From: Chitinophagales bacterium
GTDB lineage: Bacteria > Bacteroidota > Bacteroidia > Chitinophagales > JABDMM01
DNA: 51,789 nucleotides
Reading direction: 5' to 3'
Assembly (NCBI GenBank): GCA_013001465.1
Contig: JABDMM010000070.1
Span: 1-51,789 of the forward strand
The translations under genes were made by a program, and so were the position numbers. The notes under the pieces are model-generated. The model did not search any database and was not told where the DNA came from. It saw only the letters and a program-made list of their open reading frames with translations. Below, piece by piece: positions 42,929 to 51,491 of this stretch (position 1 is its first letter; every line of letters starts with the position of its first letter).

Positions 42929-43978
42929 ATGCTAAAAATCTTAAAAGCCACCTGGTGGAAATTTCTTTCAATACCTCTTTTGATCTATATTGTTGCTTTT
43001 GGACTTCTGCAACCTATCGCACCGGGAATAAGCTCAATTCATCAAGATAAGATAACTATTGGGGAAGTTAATTTCATCTCGATCGAAACTTACAATACGC
43101 ATCTTGAAGAAGCTGCCTCATCCTCACAGGCATGGCTAAAGAATGGTGAGACATTCATTTGCGGTGTATTTACTGAAATCAAAAATAATACAGCAATAAT
43201 AGGATTTCCGATAGCCAGGAAGGATTATGAAAAGCGCTTTTTTGATCTTATTATCAATAATGATATTGATGGCACTTTCGAACTTAGAGATGCCTTGGTA
43301 CCAGCTGAAAATTTCGGTAACAACTCCTTTTCAGACGTCGACTGCAAAGTGGAAGTTAATACCAATGAATCTGCATTCTTCACTTTCCCTAATAGAGAAA
43401 TCCTAAAAGAATCTATCAGAAATTTGTTTTTTCATGTCTGCATGTGGTTTGCAATGGTCTTTTTATTGATTTTCAGTCTTGGAAGCAGTGTTGCTTATCT
43501 GAATACAGGCAAAAAACCATGGGATACTATGGCTCATTTGGCAGTGGTAACGGCCATGGTTTTCGGAGCTCTTGGAATTCTTACTGGAATGGTATGGGCT
43601 AAATTTACATGGGGAGCATTCTGGCCTAACGATCCAAAACTAAATGGTGTTCTAGTAGCGATGCTGGCTTATCTTGCTTATTTGATCTTAAGAGGGTCTG
43701 CAAAAGATGAGAGTAAAAAAGGTCGATTGGCCGCTGTTTATAATATATTTGCGTTTGTTCTTTATATTATTTTCATTTATGTTATTCCGAAGTTCTCGAG
43801 TTCACTTCATCCCGGTATGGGAGGAAACCCAGCCTTTAGCGAATATGACCTCGATAGTTCTTTGAGAATTGTATTTTATCCTGCCGTGATAGCTTGGACT
43901 TTGCTGGCTTTCTGGTTGTTTTCAATTCTGTTGCGGATCGAACTGATAAATGAAGATCTTGAAGACCAATTAATTTAA
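42929..43978 (+). CDS. ccmC: CcmC-like heme-handling protein (cytochrome c maturation) with periplasmic insertion
   Basis: CcmC presents heme to CcmE in the periplasm. The 349-residue protein has a first helix (FLSIPLLIYIVAFGLL), a periplasmic stretch of about 130 residues, then five helices. Conserved features include AVVTAMVFGALGILTGMVWAK split around the second helix, a histidine in FFHVCMWFA and one in DTMAHLAV. The tryptophan-rich heme motif, usually WGxWWxWD, reads WGAFWPND here, so two tryptophans are lost. E. coli CcmC is about 245 residues, so the extra length is the loop after helix 1. The ATG lies 5 bases after the ccmB stop; an in-frame TTG at 42920 is possible. Confidence 0.87.
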   Translation: MLKILKATWWKFLSIPLLIYIVAFGLLQPIAPGISSIHQDKITIGEVNFISIETYNTHLEEAASSSQAWLKNGETFICGVFTEIKNNTAIIGFPIARKDYEKRFFDLIINNDIDGTFELRDALVPAENFGNNSFSDVDCKVEVNTNESAFFTFPNREILKESIRNLFFHVCMWFAMVFLLIFSLGSSVAYLNTGKKPWDTMAHLAVVTAMVFGALGILTGMVWAKFTWGAFWPNDPKLNGVLVAMLAYLAYLILRGSAKDESKKGRLAAVYNIFAFVLYIIFIYVIPKFSSSLHPGMGGNPAFSEYDLDSSLRIVFYPAVIAWTLLAFWLFSILLRIELINEDLEDQLI

Positions 43979-43980
43979 GA

Positions 43981-44184
43981 ATGAATATTTTATCAATACT
44001 TACGGTCTTATTATTAGAAGCATCAAATACGTCATCTGTAGGTGCAGAAAGTTGGATGTACGGAGGTGAAAAATTTTATGTCGTGTTTGTTGTCATTCTA
44101 ATCATTTTTTTTGGAATCTTTACATTCCTGATATTACTGGAAAGAAAATTATCTAAAATCGAGCATCAAATAAAAGAACGTTAA
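43981..44184 (+). CDS. ccmD: CcmD-like small membrane protein
   Basis: The 67-residue product has one strong transmembrane helix (FYVVFVVILIIFFGIFTFLILL) near the middle and a basic cytoplasmic tail (ERKLSKIEHQIKER). Size, topology and position directly after ccmC, two bases from its stop, fit CcmD, which holds the CcmABC-CcmE complex together. Sequence similarity to CcmD cannot be judged from such a short protein. The first residues resemble a weak signal peptide, so a second N-terminal helix is possible. It ends two bases before the dehydrogenase gene. Confidence 0.8.
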   Translation: MNILSILTVLLLEASNTSSVGAESWMYGGEKFYVVFVVILIIFFGIFTFLILLERKLSKIEHQIKER

Positions 44185-44186
44185 CC

Positions 44187-45617
44187 ATGAGCGTGCAAAC
44201 TTTAGAACAAGCAAAAGAATTTAATTTCTTCGAATCGGTAGAAAATTATTTCGATAAAGCAGCTTCCTTTACAAAATTTCCTAAAGGCCTTCTCGAGCAG
44301 ATCAAAACCTGTAACAGCGTATACAAAATGAACTTTCCTGTTAAGATAGGTAACGATTATAGGGTTGTAGAAGCTTATCGTGTCCAACACAGTCATCACA
44401 GAGTCCCAACAAAAGGTGGTATTAGATATAGCCATAAAGTAAATCAAGAAGAAGTTATGGCTTTAGCTTCACTGATGACTTTTAAGTGTGCTTTAGTCGA
44501 TGTCCCTTTTGGAGGTGCCAAAGGTGGTATTAAGATCAGTACTGTCGGTCTTAGCCCCATGGTATTGCAAAAAATAACCAGAAGATATACTGCGGAGTTG
44601 ATAAAGAAGAATTTTATCGGCCCTGGTCTTGACGTTCCCGCACCGGATTACGGTACAGGAGAAAGAGAAATGGCTTGGATCCTCGATACATATTTATCAT
44701 TCCATCCCTCGGAGGTTGAAGGCTACGCTTGTGTTACTGGAAAGCCGGTTTCACAAAACGGTATCCGCGGTAGAACTGCTGCAACAGGCCGTGGTGTAGT
44801 TTATGCTTTGAAAGAGGTTTGCTCCTACAAGGATGATATGGATAAATTAGGGCTTGCAACAGGACTTGCAGGAAAAACAGTGATTATTCAGGGACTTGGG
44901 AATGTGGGATATCATACCGGCGATGTTTTAAAGGAATTCGACGCTAAGGTTATAGGAATTGCCGAAAGGGAAGGTGGAATTTATGATGAGAATGGTCTCG
45001 ATGTTACCAAAGTATTTAAGCATAGAAAACAATCTGGTTCGCTGTTGGATTATCCAGGTGCAAAGAACATGGATAATAAGTTGATCATGGAAATGGATTG
45101 TGATATTCTTGTTCCGGCAGCTCTTGAAAATCAGATCAATTCAAGTAATGCTCACAATATAAAAGCCAAGATTATTGCTGAAGGAGCAAATGGCCCGGTT
45201 ACTCCTGAGGCAGAAGCTATTTTACTTTCAAAGAACGTGCTTATCATTCCGGATATATATTGTAATGCGGGTGGTGTTACAGTTTCATATTTCGAATGGC
45301 TGAAAAACTTGTCGCATGTTAGATTTGGTAGAATGCAAAAGAGATTTGAGGAGGCTACTCAAGGAAATTTGCTCGATATGGTCGAAAAAATGACAGGTAA
45401 AACCGTCAGCAAAAGAGATCGAGAAATGGTTGTTCACGGAGCTGATGAGATCGATATTGTAAATTCAGGGTTAGAGCAAACGATGGTAGAGTCTTATACG
45501 CAGATAAGAGAGGTTTGGAAGAAGTATAAAGATGTTGAAGACCTTAGAACTGCGGCCTTTATTGTATCGATAAATAAAGTTGCGAATGCCTATCTGGCTA
45601 TGGGGGTTTTCCCTTGA
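44187..45617 (+). CDS. gdhA: Glu/Leu/Phe/Val dehydrogenase, probably glutamate dehydrogenase
   Basis: The 476-residue enzyme oxidises an amino acid, most likely glutamate, to its 2-oxoacid and ammonia. It shows VPTKGGIRYSHKVNQEEVMALASLMTFK, the catalytic lysine region VDVPFGGAKGGIK, DVPAPDYGTGEREMAW, and the nucleotide-binding GLGNVGYHTG, followed by IGIAEREGGIY. EGANGPVTPEAE and NAGGVTVSYFEW complete the family set. I cannot fix NAD or NADP use with certainty. The gene starts two bases after ccmD, so it is probably read from the ccm promoter, an unexpected partner for cytochrome maturation. It ends four bases from the convergent phosphatase gene. Confidence 0.92.
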   Translation: MSVQTLEQAKEFNFFESVENYFDKAASFTKFPKGLLEQIKTCNSVYKMNFPVKIGNDYRVVEAYRVQHSHHRVPTKGGIRYSHKVNQEEVMALASLMTFKCALVDVPFGGAKGGIKISTVGLSPMVLQKITRRYTAELIKKNFIGPGLDVPAPDYGTGEREMAWILDTYLSFHPSEVEGYACVTGKPVSQNGIRGRTAATGRGVVYALKEVCSYKDDMDKLGLATGLAGKTVIIQGLGNVGYHTGDVLKEFDAKVIGIAEREGGIYDENGLDVTKVFKHRKQSGSLLDYPGAKNMDNKLIMEMDCDILVPAALENQINSSNAHNIKAKIIAEGANGPVTPEAEAILLSKNVLIIPDIYCNAGGVTVSYFEWLKNLSHVRFGRMQKRFEEATQGNLLDMVEKMTGKTVSKRDREMVVHGADEIDIVNSGLEQTMVESYTQIREVWKKYKDVEDLRTAAFIVSINKVANAYLAMGVFP

Positions 45618-45621
45618 TCTG

Positions 45622-46923
45622 TCACCTATTTGCCGGAATGCTGTATGTAAATAACAGCTTCCCTCTCTTATTATAAAATTCAACAAGACAGCTCCTGTTG
45701 TCTGCTAGGCCAGATAGTGTAATCCGACTGAAATTTCTTTGAGTGATCAACGATCCATCTATTCTGAATTGATTGTTTAACTCGCTACTTCCTGATAAAT
45801 TTCTTGGCACACTTAGCACCGGAGATGATGTTACTTCATAAAATTTCTTTCCCCTGTAGGTTCGCGTCGTTATCTCTGAAAAATGTCTGTCACCGGATAG
45901 AAAAATAATGCCTTCGATATTTTCATCAACTAAAAAATCAAACAGTTCCTTTCTCTGTTGTTTATATGAAGCAAAAAATTCGCTGTGTATACTTTCGTTC
46001 AGTGCTTGTGAACCTATCGCAATGAATTTAAAGGTCGCAACAGATCTACTAAGGCTTTCTTTCAACCAATTCAGCTGCTCATCTCCTAGTAAGGTCTTAT
46101 TTTTCTCTTTTACTGAAGATCGGTGGTAACGATCATCCAACATAAAAAAATCAGCATCGCCTTTTGAAAAACTATAATAAGAACCAATTTTTCCTTCTGG
46201 ATATGGATTTGGCCAGAAACTTCTATGAATAAGAAGCGATGTATCTTTAAGATAAAAGTATCGATTCGAATTGTTCGGACCATAATCGTGGTCATCCCAT
46301 ATCGAATAGTTGGGTTGTTTTTTTAGTAAAGAACGTAGGTGCTTGCTATTACGACGCTGCTCAATCTGTTTTCGGAACATTTCTTCAAATGACGATAGAT
46401 CAGCCCCGATATAGTAGAGATTATCTCCAAGCCATAACATAAAGTCACTTTGGGCATCCAGCATTTTCCTCAATATCATGATATTGAATGAAGGAATAAA
46501 CAGCTTCCACAAACCACTTGGTAAAAAGAAACATGAGCCGGCCAGAAACTTAATTGTACTGCTGTCACTAAATTCAGGATCCGTACGGGTTGTAAAATCA
46601 TACTTTTCTGTAAATGAAAACGTAACGTCATATTCTGTGTCCGCTTGCAGTCCATTAAACTCTGCAGTAAGCGAAACAACATCTTTATACCCAACAAGAG
46701 ATTCGAAAGTGGAAGGCTGAATTAAACTACCGGTCTCTGTATTCACGAGGACCGGATGTTTTGCACCCTCACCCTTTGCTGCCAGCCATATACGAATCGA
46801 TGAACTGGACGCATGAGAAACCATCGGTGGACCTACAATACGTTGAGAAAAGAGCGAATTCTCGAGCAAAATCGATAGGAATAACAATAAACCCAGTTTT
46901 AATATGGAGTTTGTATTTATCAT
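45622..46923 (-). CDS. PhoD-like metallophosphatase (alkaline phosphatase D family)
   Basis: The 433-residue protein (ATG at 46923) has a signal peptide (SILKLGLLLFLSILLENSLFSQ). An N-terminal fibronectin-like domain follows, opening with VGPPMVSHASSSSIRIWLAA, then a PhoD-type metallophosphatase domain. Key residues are in AGSCFF, FMLWLGDNLYYIG, SIWDDHDYGPNNSNR and LSGDRHFSE, the usual metal ligands. Such enzymes cleave phosphate mono- or diesters outside the cytoplasm. Another in-frame ATG lies at 46956 but would add 11 residues ahead of the signal peptide, so I prefer the second. It converges with gdhA and is divergent from the histidine kinase. Confidence 0.87.
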   Translation of the reverse strand: MINTNSILKLGLLLFLSILLENSLFSQRIVGPPMVSHASSSSIRIWLAAKGEGAKHPVLVNTETGSLIQPSTFESLVGYKDVVSLTAEFNGLQADTEYDVTFSFTEKYDFTTRTDPEFSDSSTIKFLAGSCFFLPSGLWKLFIPSFNIMILRKMLDAQSDFMLWLGDNLYYIGADLSSFEEMFRKQIEQRRNSKHLRSLLKKQPNYSIWDDHDYGPNNSNRYFYLKDTSLLIHRSFWPNPYPEGKIGSYYSFSKGDADFFMLDDRYHRSSVKEKNKTLLGDEQLNWLKESLSRSVATFKFIAIGSQALNESIHSEFFASYKQQRKELFDFLVDENIEGIIFLSGDRHFSEITTRTYRGKKFYEVTSSPVLSVPRNLSGSSELNNQFRIDGSLITQRNFSRITLSGLADNRSCLVEFYNKRGKLLFTYSIPANR

Positions 46924-47191
46924 TAACAGTGCAATGATAATAAATTGGTTGTCCATCTTTAATCACATATTTTTAAATATTATAAATAAATTTCATAATT
47001 TACAGTTCGATCAAAAGATTAACTAGCGGAATATAGATTTTTACCTCTTTCAATGCCCTCTTAGTGCATAGCTTCAAGTCCATACAGAATTTAATATATA
47101 TGTGTTGGTAATTTGTTGAAAACTGTAGAGAGTGAAAGCTAATCCCTACTGTCAAAAAAATTTTCTTTGATCTGAATTAGGTTAGGATAGG

Positions 47192-49465
47192 TTGAAAGAA
47201 CAATATCACATATTGTATGTGGAAAGGAATGCCCACAAAGTAAAGGAATTGGATGAATATCTGAAAACCTCTCCTTTCTCCTTTGTTACAGAGCAAGTAA
47301 AGTCTATTTCTAAGTGCATTTCAAGAATTAAGAAGTCCGAGATCTCTGCAGTCGTGCTCAATTATGAAATGAGTGTAAATCTGTTAGATGAAATTTTACG
47401 GGAGCTTTTAAAGGAGCGAAATATTCCGTTGATCGTCATCAGCAAAAGAAAAAAGGCCCAAAAGCAAAAGATCCTGAAGTCGTTGGATCCAGTAAAGATC
47501 ATCAGTACAAAAAAGTCTAAATCACCTTCCCTTGCATCTCTTATAATCGCCTCGATCAGAACAGAAGCAGATCAGGAAAATGATACTGTTGTAAAAGAAG
47601 ATCATGTTTCACATTCTATTGCTTCAAATTCGTATTTTATTTTTAGCCCACCTTCAGACATTGTATACTACACCGCAGAGGTCTTTCCTTTGATCCAATC
47701 CATAGGGAAAAGTAAATTCATGGATCTTCTCGACAGCCTGTACGGAAATTATAACGCAGGTATCAGAAAACTGGAACTCTCCCGTGACAAGGCGATCTTT
47801 ACTTTGGAAATGCATAAGACCAGCTGGAAAAATGAATTCGCAATAGCTGTAGAGATCTCAAAATCAAAAACAGAGGTTGATGACCTTCAGTTTCACGAGA
47901 GTTTTAATGACCTTTTCGAATCTGATATTACGGCCATGATCATTCATGATGGTGAGCACATTATCGAGGCAAATCAACTTGCGCTGGATTTCTTTAATAT
48001 AGACCGACATGTCATTACAGGTATTGAATTGAGAAAAGTGATCAAGTCCGACTTGAATTTCAGCTCTATTCTATTTGCGAAAAAAGAGGATATCCATTTG
48101 AGATCGGCCGATGGAAGCGAGATGATCAAAACTGTCACTACAAGACCAATTCGCTATTCAGGCAAAAGATGCTGGATATCTGTTTTTACTCCCGCGGGCA
48201 TTCTTACTGCAAATATTGAGGATAGTCATTTAGATGAGATCATTAATCCTCTGGAGGAGATCAGTGAATTGATAAGCAACGACTTCACAGGCGAAAAAGA
48301 ATTTCTAAGTGAGATCCTGGAAAGACTTTGTACAGAACTTGATCTTGAATTTGGCTTTATAGCAGAACAATCTAATGGCAGTCTCAAACTTGCTTATAGA
48401 TACGGAGATGATCCAAACCTTTCTTCAAAAAATAGCTTTCCGTTATTCGGAACGATCGAATCCGATATTGTTAAGTTCAATGAGCTTTACCATTATGATG
48501 ACAGTAAGCCCATAGGTCTGGAGGGTAAGAACTATCGTTTCCCCGCACACAAAGCTTCAGTATATATCGGTTTGCCTATTGATCTGAAAGAAGATAAAAG
48601 CGCAGTACTCGCAGTTTACTCGAATCAAAAGAAATCCTATGACTTTAATACTGCCGAAAGGATCACGGTTTTTAAGTATTCCTCCCTTATCGCGAGTTAT
48701 TTTTCGATAAAACATAAACTCATAGAGAACAGTGTTGATTCGATCCTAAATGAGGTTGCGAGCGAGTCAGCCGACAAAAAGGAGGTCGAGTACCTTATGA
48801 AAATGGCGTCGCACGACTTGCAAGAACCACTCAGGATAATCTACAATTATTCAGAGATCCTTAAGAGGAAACTCAAAGGTTTTCCGGATAAAGGTAAGTC
48901 AGAGGAATTCTTATCCTACCTCACCTTCATCAAAGAAAGTGCGGACAAAATTGACCAGCTTATTAAAGGATTTAAATCCTACGTTGCAATTCAGGATAAC
49001 TCAGATGATTCAAGTAGTCATAGTGTCTTTAAGCTTACGGACCTGTTCGAAGAAGTGATCCTGGATATGAGTGAAAAGATTGATTCTACCAATACCAGTA
49101 TTAGCATCGGTGAGATGCCTACCATTTCTGCAAACAGAGATTCTCTCCGAATTTTGCTGTTTCAACTTATCGATAATGCAGTTACCTATAAAGCAAAAGA
49201 CAAAAATCCGGTAATTCAGATCGAATCTCGAGATGAGGAGGATTATTGGATCCTTTCATTCAAAGACAATGGTGTTGGAATTGAAAAGAAATATTTGGAG
49301 AAAATTTTCCATGTATTAGAAAAAGTAGATAATTCTTCTCCCACAAGTTCCGGTTTAGGTCTATCGATGTGTAAATCCATTGTTGAACAGCACGGCGGTA
49401 AGATCTGGGCAGATTCTATGCCTGGTTATGGCAGTACTTTTTATTTCTCTATTCCAAAAAATTAA
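47192..49465 (+). CDS. Soluble hybrid-type sensor histidine kinase with pseudo-receiver, PAS and GAF domains
   Basis: The 757-residue kinase has no transmembrane helix. Residues 1-120 look like a receiver domain, but the phosphoacceptor position is Asn57 (VVLNYEM) and the acidic pair reads V-E-R-N, so it should not be phosphorylated. A PAS domain follows (about 230-340), then a GAF domain (about 355-515). The HisKA motif is SHDLQEPLR with His541, and the HATPase domain ends the protein (QLIDNAV, DNGVGIE, SSGLGLSMCK). The C-terminal half is typical of phytochrome-like kinases of Bacteroidota. The GAF lacks the conserved chromophore cysteine as far as I can see. The start is TTG after GGATAGG. 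No response regulator lies nearby. Confidence 0.9.
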   Translation: MKEQYHILYVERNAHKVKELDEYLKTSPFSFVTEQVKSISKCISRIKKSEISAVVLNYEMSVNLLDEILRELLKERNIPLIVISKRKKAQKQKILKSLDPVKIISTKKSKSPSLASLIIASIRTEADQENDTVVKEDHVSHSIASNSYFIFSPPSDIVYYTAEVFPLIQSIGKSKFMDLLDSLYGNYNAGIRKLELSRDKAIFTLEMHKTSWKNEFAIAVEISKSKTEVDDLQFHESFNDLFESDITAMIIHDGEHIIEANQLALDFFNIDRHVITGIELRKVIKSDLNFSSILFAKKEDIHLRSADGSEMIKTVTTRPIRYSGKRCWISVFTPAGILTANIEDSHLDEIINPLEEISELISNDFTGEKEFLSEILERLCTELDLEFGFIAEQSNGSLKLAYRYGDDPNLSSKNSFPLFGTIESDIVKFNELYHYDDSKPIGLEGKNYRFPAHKASVYIGLPIDLKEDKSAVLAVYSNQKKSYDFNTAERITVFKYSSLIASYFSIKHKLIENSVDSILNEVASESADKKEVEYLMKMASHDLQEPLRIIYNYSEILKRKLKGFPDKGKSEEFLSYLTFIKESADKIDQLIKGFKSYVAIQDNSDDSSSHSVFKLTDLFEEVILDMSEKIDSTNTSISIGEMPTISANRDSLRILLFQLIDNAVTYKAKDKNPVIQIESRDEEDYWILSFKDNGVGIEKKYLEKIFHVLEKVDNSSPTSSGLGLSMCKSIVEQHGGKIWADSMPGYGSTFYFSIPKN

Positions 49466-49583
49466 CAGAAAGTGCGAACGAAATGTAACTACATTTTCGG
49501 CCTTGCGTTTAATTTATAAAAAAGCATATATATAATATCTATTATAAAGAAATTGCCTCAATAATCCTGGTAGGTTAGGGCAC

Positions 49584-49614
49584 AAAAAAGCCTCTGAAGC
49601 ATAGAGGCTTTTTT
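49584..49614 (+). terminator. Bidirectional rho-independent terminator after the histidine kinase
   Basis: AAAAAAGCCTCT (49584-49595) and AGAGGCTTTTTT (49603-49614) are a perfect 12-bp inverted repeat around a seven-base loop, with a T run on either strand. It lies about 120 bases after the kinase stop. Confidence 0.9.
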
Positions 49615-49657
49615 CAAGACATTTAATCAGTTACGATCCAGGCAGTGCTGGTTGAAT

Positions 49658-49686
49658 AAAAAGCTTTCCCTCGGGAGAGCTTTTTT
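49658..49686 (-). terminator. Rho-independent terminator overlapping the stop of the WG-repeat gene
   Basis: AAAAAGCT (49658-49665) and AGCTTTTT pair, extended by TTCCC/GGGAG around a short loop. T runs stand on both sides. Its right edge reaches the first bases of the WG-repeat gene's stop codon (49685-49687). Together with 49584-49614 it forms a double barrier between two convergent genes. Confidence 0.75.
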
Positions 49687-51451
49687 AGTTTACAGCAGAT
49701 AGTATCTCACCTTCTTTATTGATAATGTAAATATTGAATACTTTTCGATTGCTTGCCGGATCCGACTCCTGAATTACTACTTTTGCTTTACCCTCAATAA
49801 ACTCCGCTGCTTGGTGGTATTTAGGTTCAATAAACCATTTTCCGCTGTTATCCAGATATCCCCACATTCCTTTTAAATTCTTCGCAGCAACTAATCCTTC
49901 AGAAAATGTTCCTGCTCCGGCAAAACATCGATCCCAGATCGTTTCTCCTTTCTTGTTTATAAAGTACCAGCAACTATCAATTTTAATAGCAGCTTTCCCT
50001 TCACCAAACGGCATCGCATCTTTATATTGAAGCGCGAGTATCGTTTTCCCTGCTTTGTTGAAATATCCATATCCAACAACATCATCACCTACCAGAGCAA
50101 CATCATTTCTGAAATTATATACTTCATCATATTCTATAGGTATCACTTTATTTCCTTCTTTGTCAATGATCCCATATTTACAGTTATCTGTTTCGCAATC
50201 TCCCTTCCCAACAACTGCAAAACCACTCTGGAAATTTTCAGCATAATTGAATTTATCCTTGATCTTCCAAATGCCATCTTTATTAATATATCCGTACTGG
50301 CATCTGCTGCCACACTTCTCTTTACTCACAGCTGCTAGCCCTCCGGAAAAACCAGACGCTTCAGTGTAGCGCGCAGAGATGAGTGTATCATTCTTTATTG
50401 TGTCGATATAACCATATAGTTTTCCATCGAAAAATGGTTTGTAAAAGACCTTTGCTTCATCGTATTTCAGTTTTACTTCAAACATGAAAGGATATTCTTC
50501 ATAGGTCTTCATGAATTTTAAGTATTCCTCTGCTTTATCATTGATGGTTTCCAACTTATACAGTTTTTGCCAGGCTTTATCAACGTTTCGATTTGATGGA
50601 AAGCGCTTGATAAAATCATAGACTTGTTCAGCTCCTTTATTTCTTGTACTTATTGCGAAAATGCTGTCTTCTGCGATCGCAACATTCGTATTATCCGGAT
50701 ATTTGAGTATAAATCTTTCATAGCTTTCTATGTTTCCATTTTCAACGATATCTCCGAACATCAGATTTTCATATCTTTTTTTGGCCGTATTGAAATACGG
50801 ACCATCGGGAAACAGATCCATATATCTGCGATATGCTTCAGATGAACTATCTGCAGTGATCTTTTTATAAAGCATTAGCTCATATATGCTTCTTGCCTGT
50901 TCGATTTGATCTGATTCGGGATATCTTTGGATGAACACTTCAAAACTGTCTATGTTATAAGCTTCCTTCGCTCGCCTAAATGCCAGTGAACTGTGTCTCT
51001 TTTTAGCTTTCTTATTGAGTGTGGTGGAGGTGTAATTTTGAGCGAAAAATTTATATGCTGGAATTGTCCCCGTTTTTTCAGCTTTTAAAAATGCCTTGTG
51101 GTTGATGAGAAAGTATAGTTCCTTGATCTGGATGTCTCTTATACCGGCTTTATACAGATAGCTTGCATCGTACAAACTAGAATCCAGCGGTACTTTCTTG
51201 ATCGCCTTTTTTATATAATTGTTTGCCAACAGGTCATTATGAAATTCATAGTCTTCTGAAGCGTACAATCTAGCCAATGCATACTGCACGCCTACATCCG
51301 TTGAGTCTTTGAGATATAGCGACGATATCATCTCCATCGCTTTAAAGTAATCTCCACGTTCAAGACATCGAACAGACTTTTTCAGTGATTGCGAGAAGCA
51401 AACCGTAAATGATATCGTGATTAGGAATAAGAGAGATAACGACCTCCTCAT
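49685..51451 (-). CDS. Secreted TPR-like / WG-repeat protein
   Basis: The 588-residue product (ATG at 51451) begins with a signal peptide (MRRSLSLLFLITISFTVCFSQ). Residues about 25-330 are helical repeats resembling TPR or BamD-like units, with recurring ESFEVFIQRYPES-type, Y-x4-D-x-FPDGPYF and ERFILKYPDN segments. Residues about 355-575 form a WG-repeat (KWG) beta domain of five or six units such as YGYINKDGIWKIKDKFNYAENF, GIIDKEGNKVIPIEYDEVYNF and WGYLDNSGKWFIEPKYHQAAEF. Two units carry close cysteine pairs. WG proteins are abundant in Bacteroidota, but their function is unknown to me; a surface or periplasmic binding role is plausible. The open frame extends upstream to 51559, but that part overlaps mnmD and lacks a start that fits. 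Confidence 0.85.
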   Translation of the reverse strand: MRRSLSLLFLITISFTVCFSQSLKKSVRCLERGDYFKAMEMISSLYLKDSTDVGVQYALARLYASEDYEFHNDLLANNYIKKAIKKVPLDSSLYDASYLYKAGIRDIQIKELYFLINHKAFLKAEKTGTIPAYKFFAQNYTSTTLNKKAKKRHSSLAFRRAKEAYNIDSFEVFIQRYPESDQIEQARSIYELMLYKKITADSSSEAYRRYMDLFPDGPYFNTAKKRYENLMFGDIVENGNIESYERFILKYPDNTNVAIAEDSIFAISTRNKGAEQVYDFIKRFPSNRNVDKAWQKLYKLETINDKAEEYLKFMKTYEEYPFMFEVKLKYDEAKVFYKPFFDGKLYGYIDTIKNDTLISARYTEASGFSGGLAAVSKEKCGSRCQYGYINKDGIWKIKDKFNYAENFQSGFAVVGKGDCETDNCKYGIIDKEGNKVIPIEYDEVYNFRNDVALVGDDVVGYGYFNKAGKTILALQYKDAMPFGEGKAAIKIDSCWYFINKKGETIWDRCFAGAGTFSEGLVAAKNLKGMWGYLDNSGKWFIEPKYHQAAEFIEGKAKVVIQESDPASNRKVFNIYIINKEGEILSAVN

Positions 51452-51491
51452 AGTTGTTGTGCACTTAAAAAATAAAGATAAGAAACAAGGA

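Noticed and set aside
47178-49579. TAGGTTAGG at both sides of the histidine kinase (47178 and 49571) as possible direct repeats of an inserted element
   Set aside because: A single 9-base match is close to chance in 52 kb, and there is no inverted repeat, transposase or composition shift.
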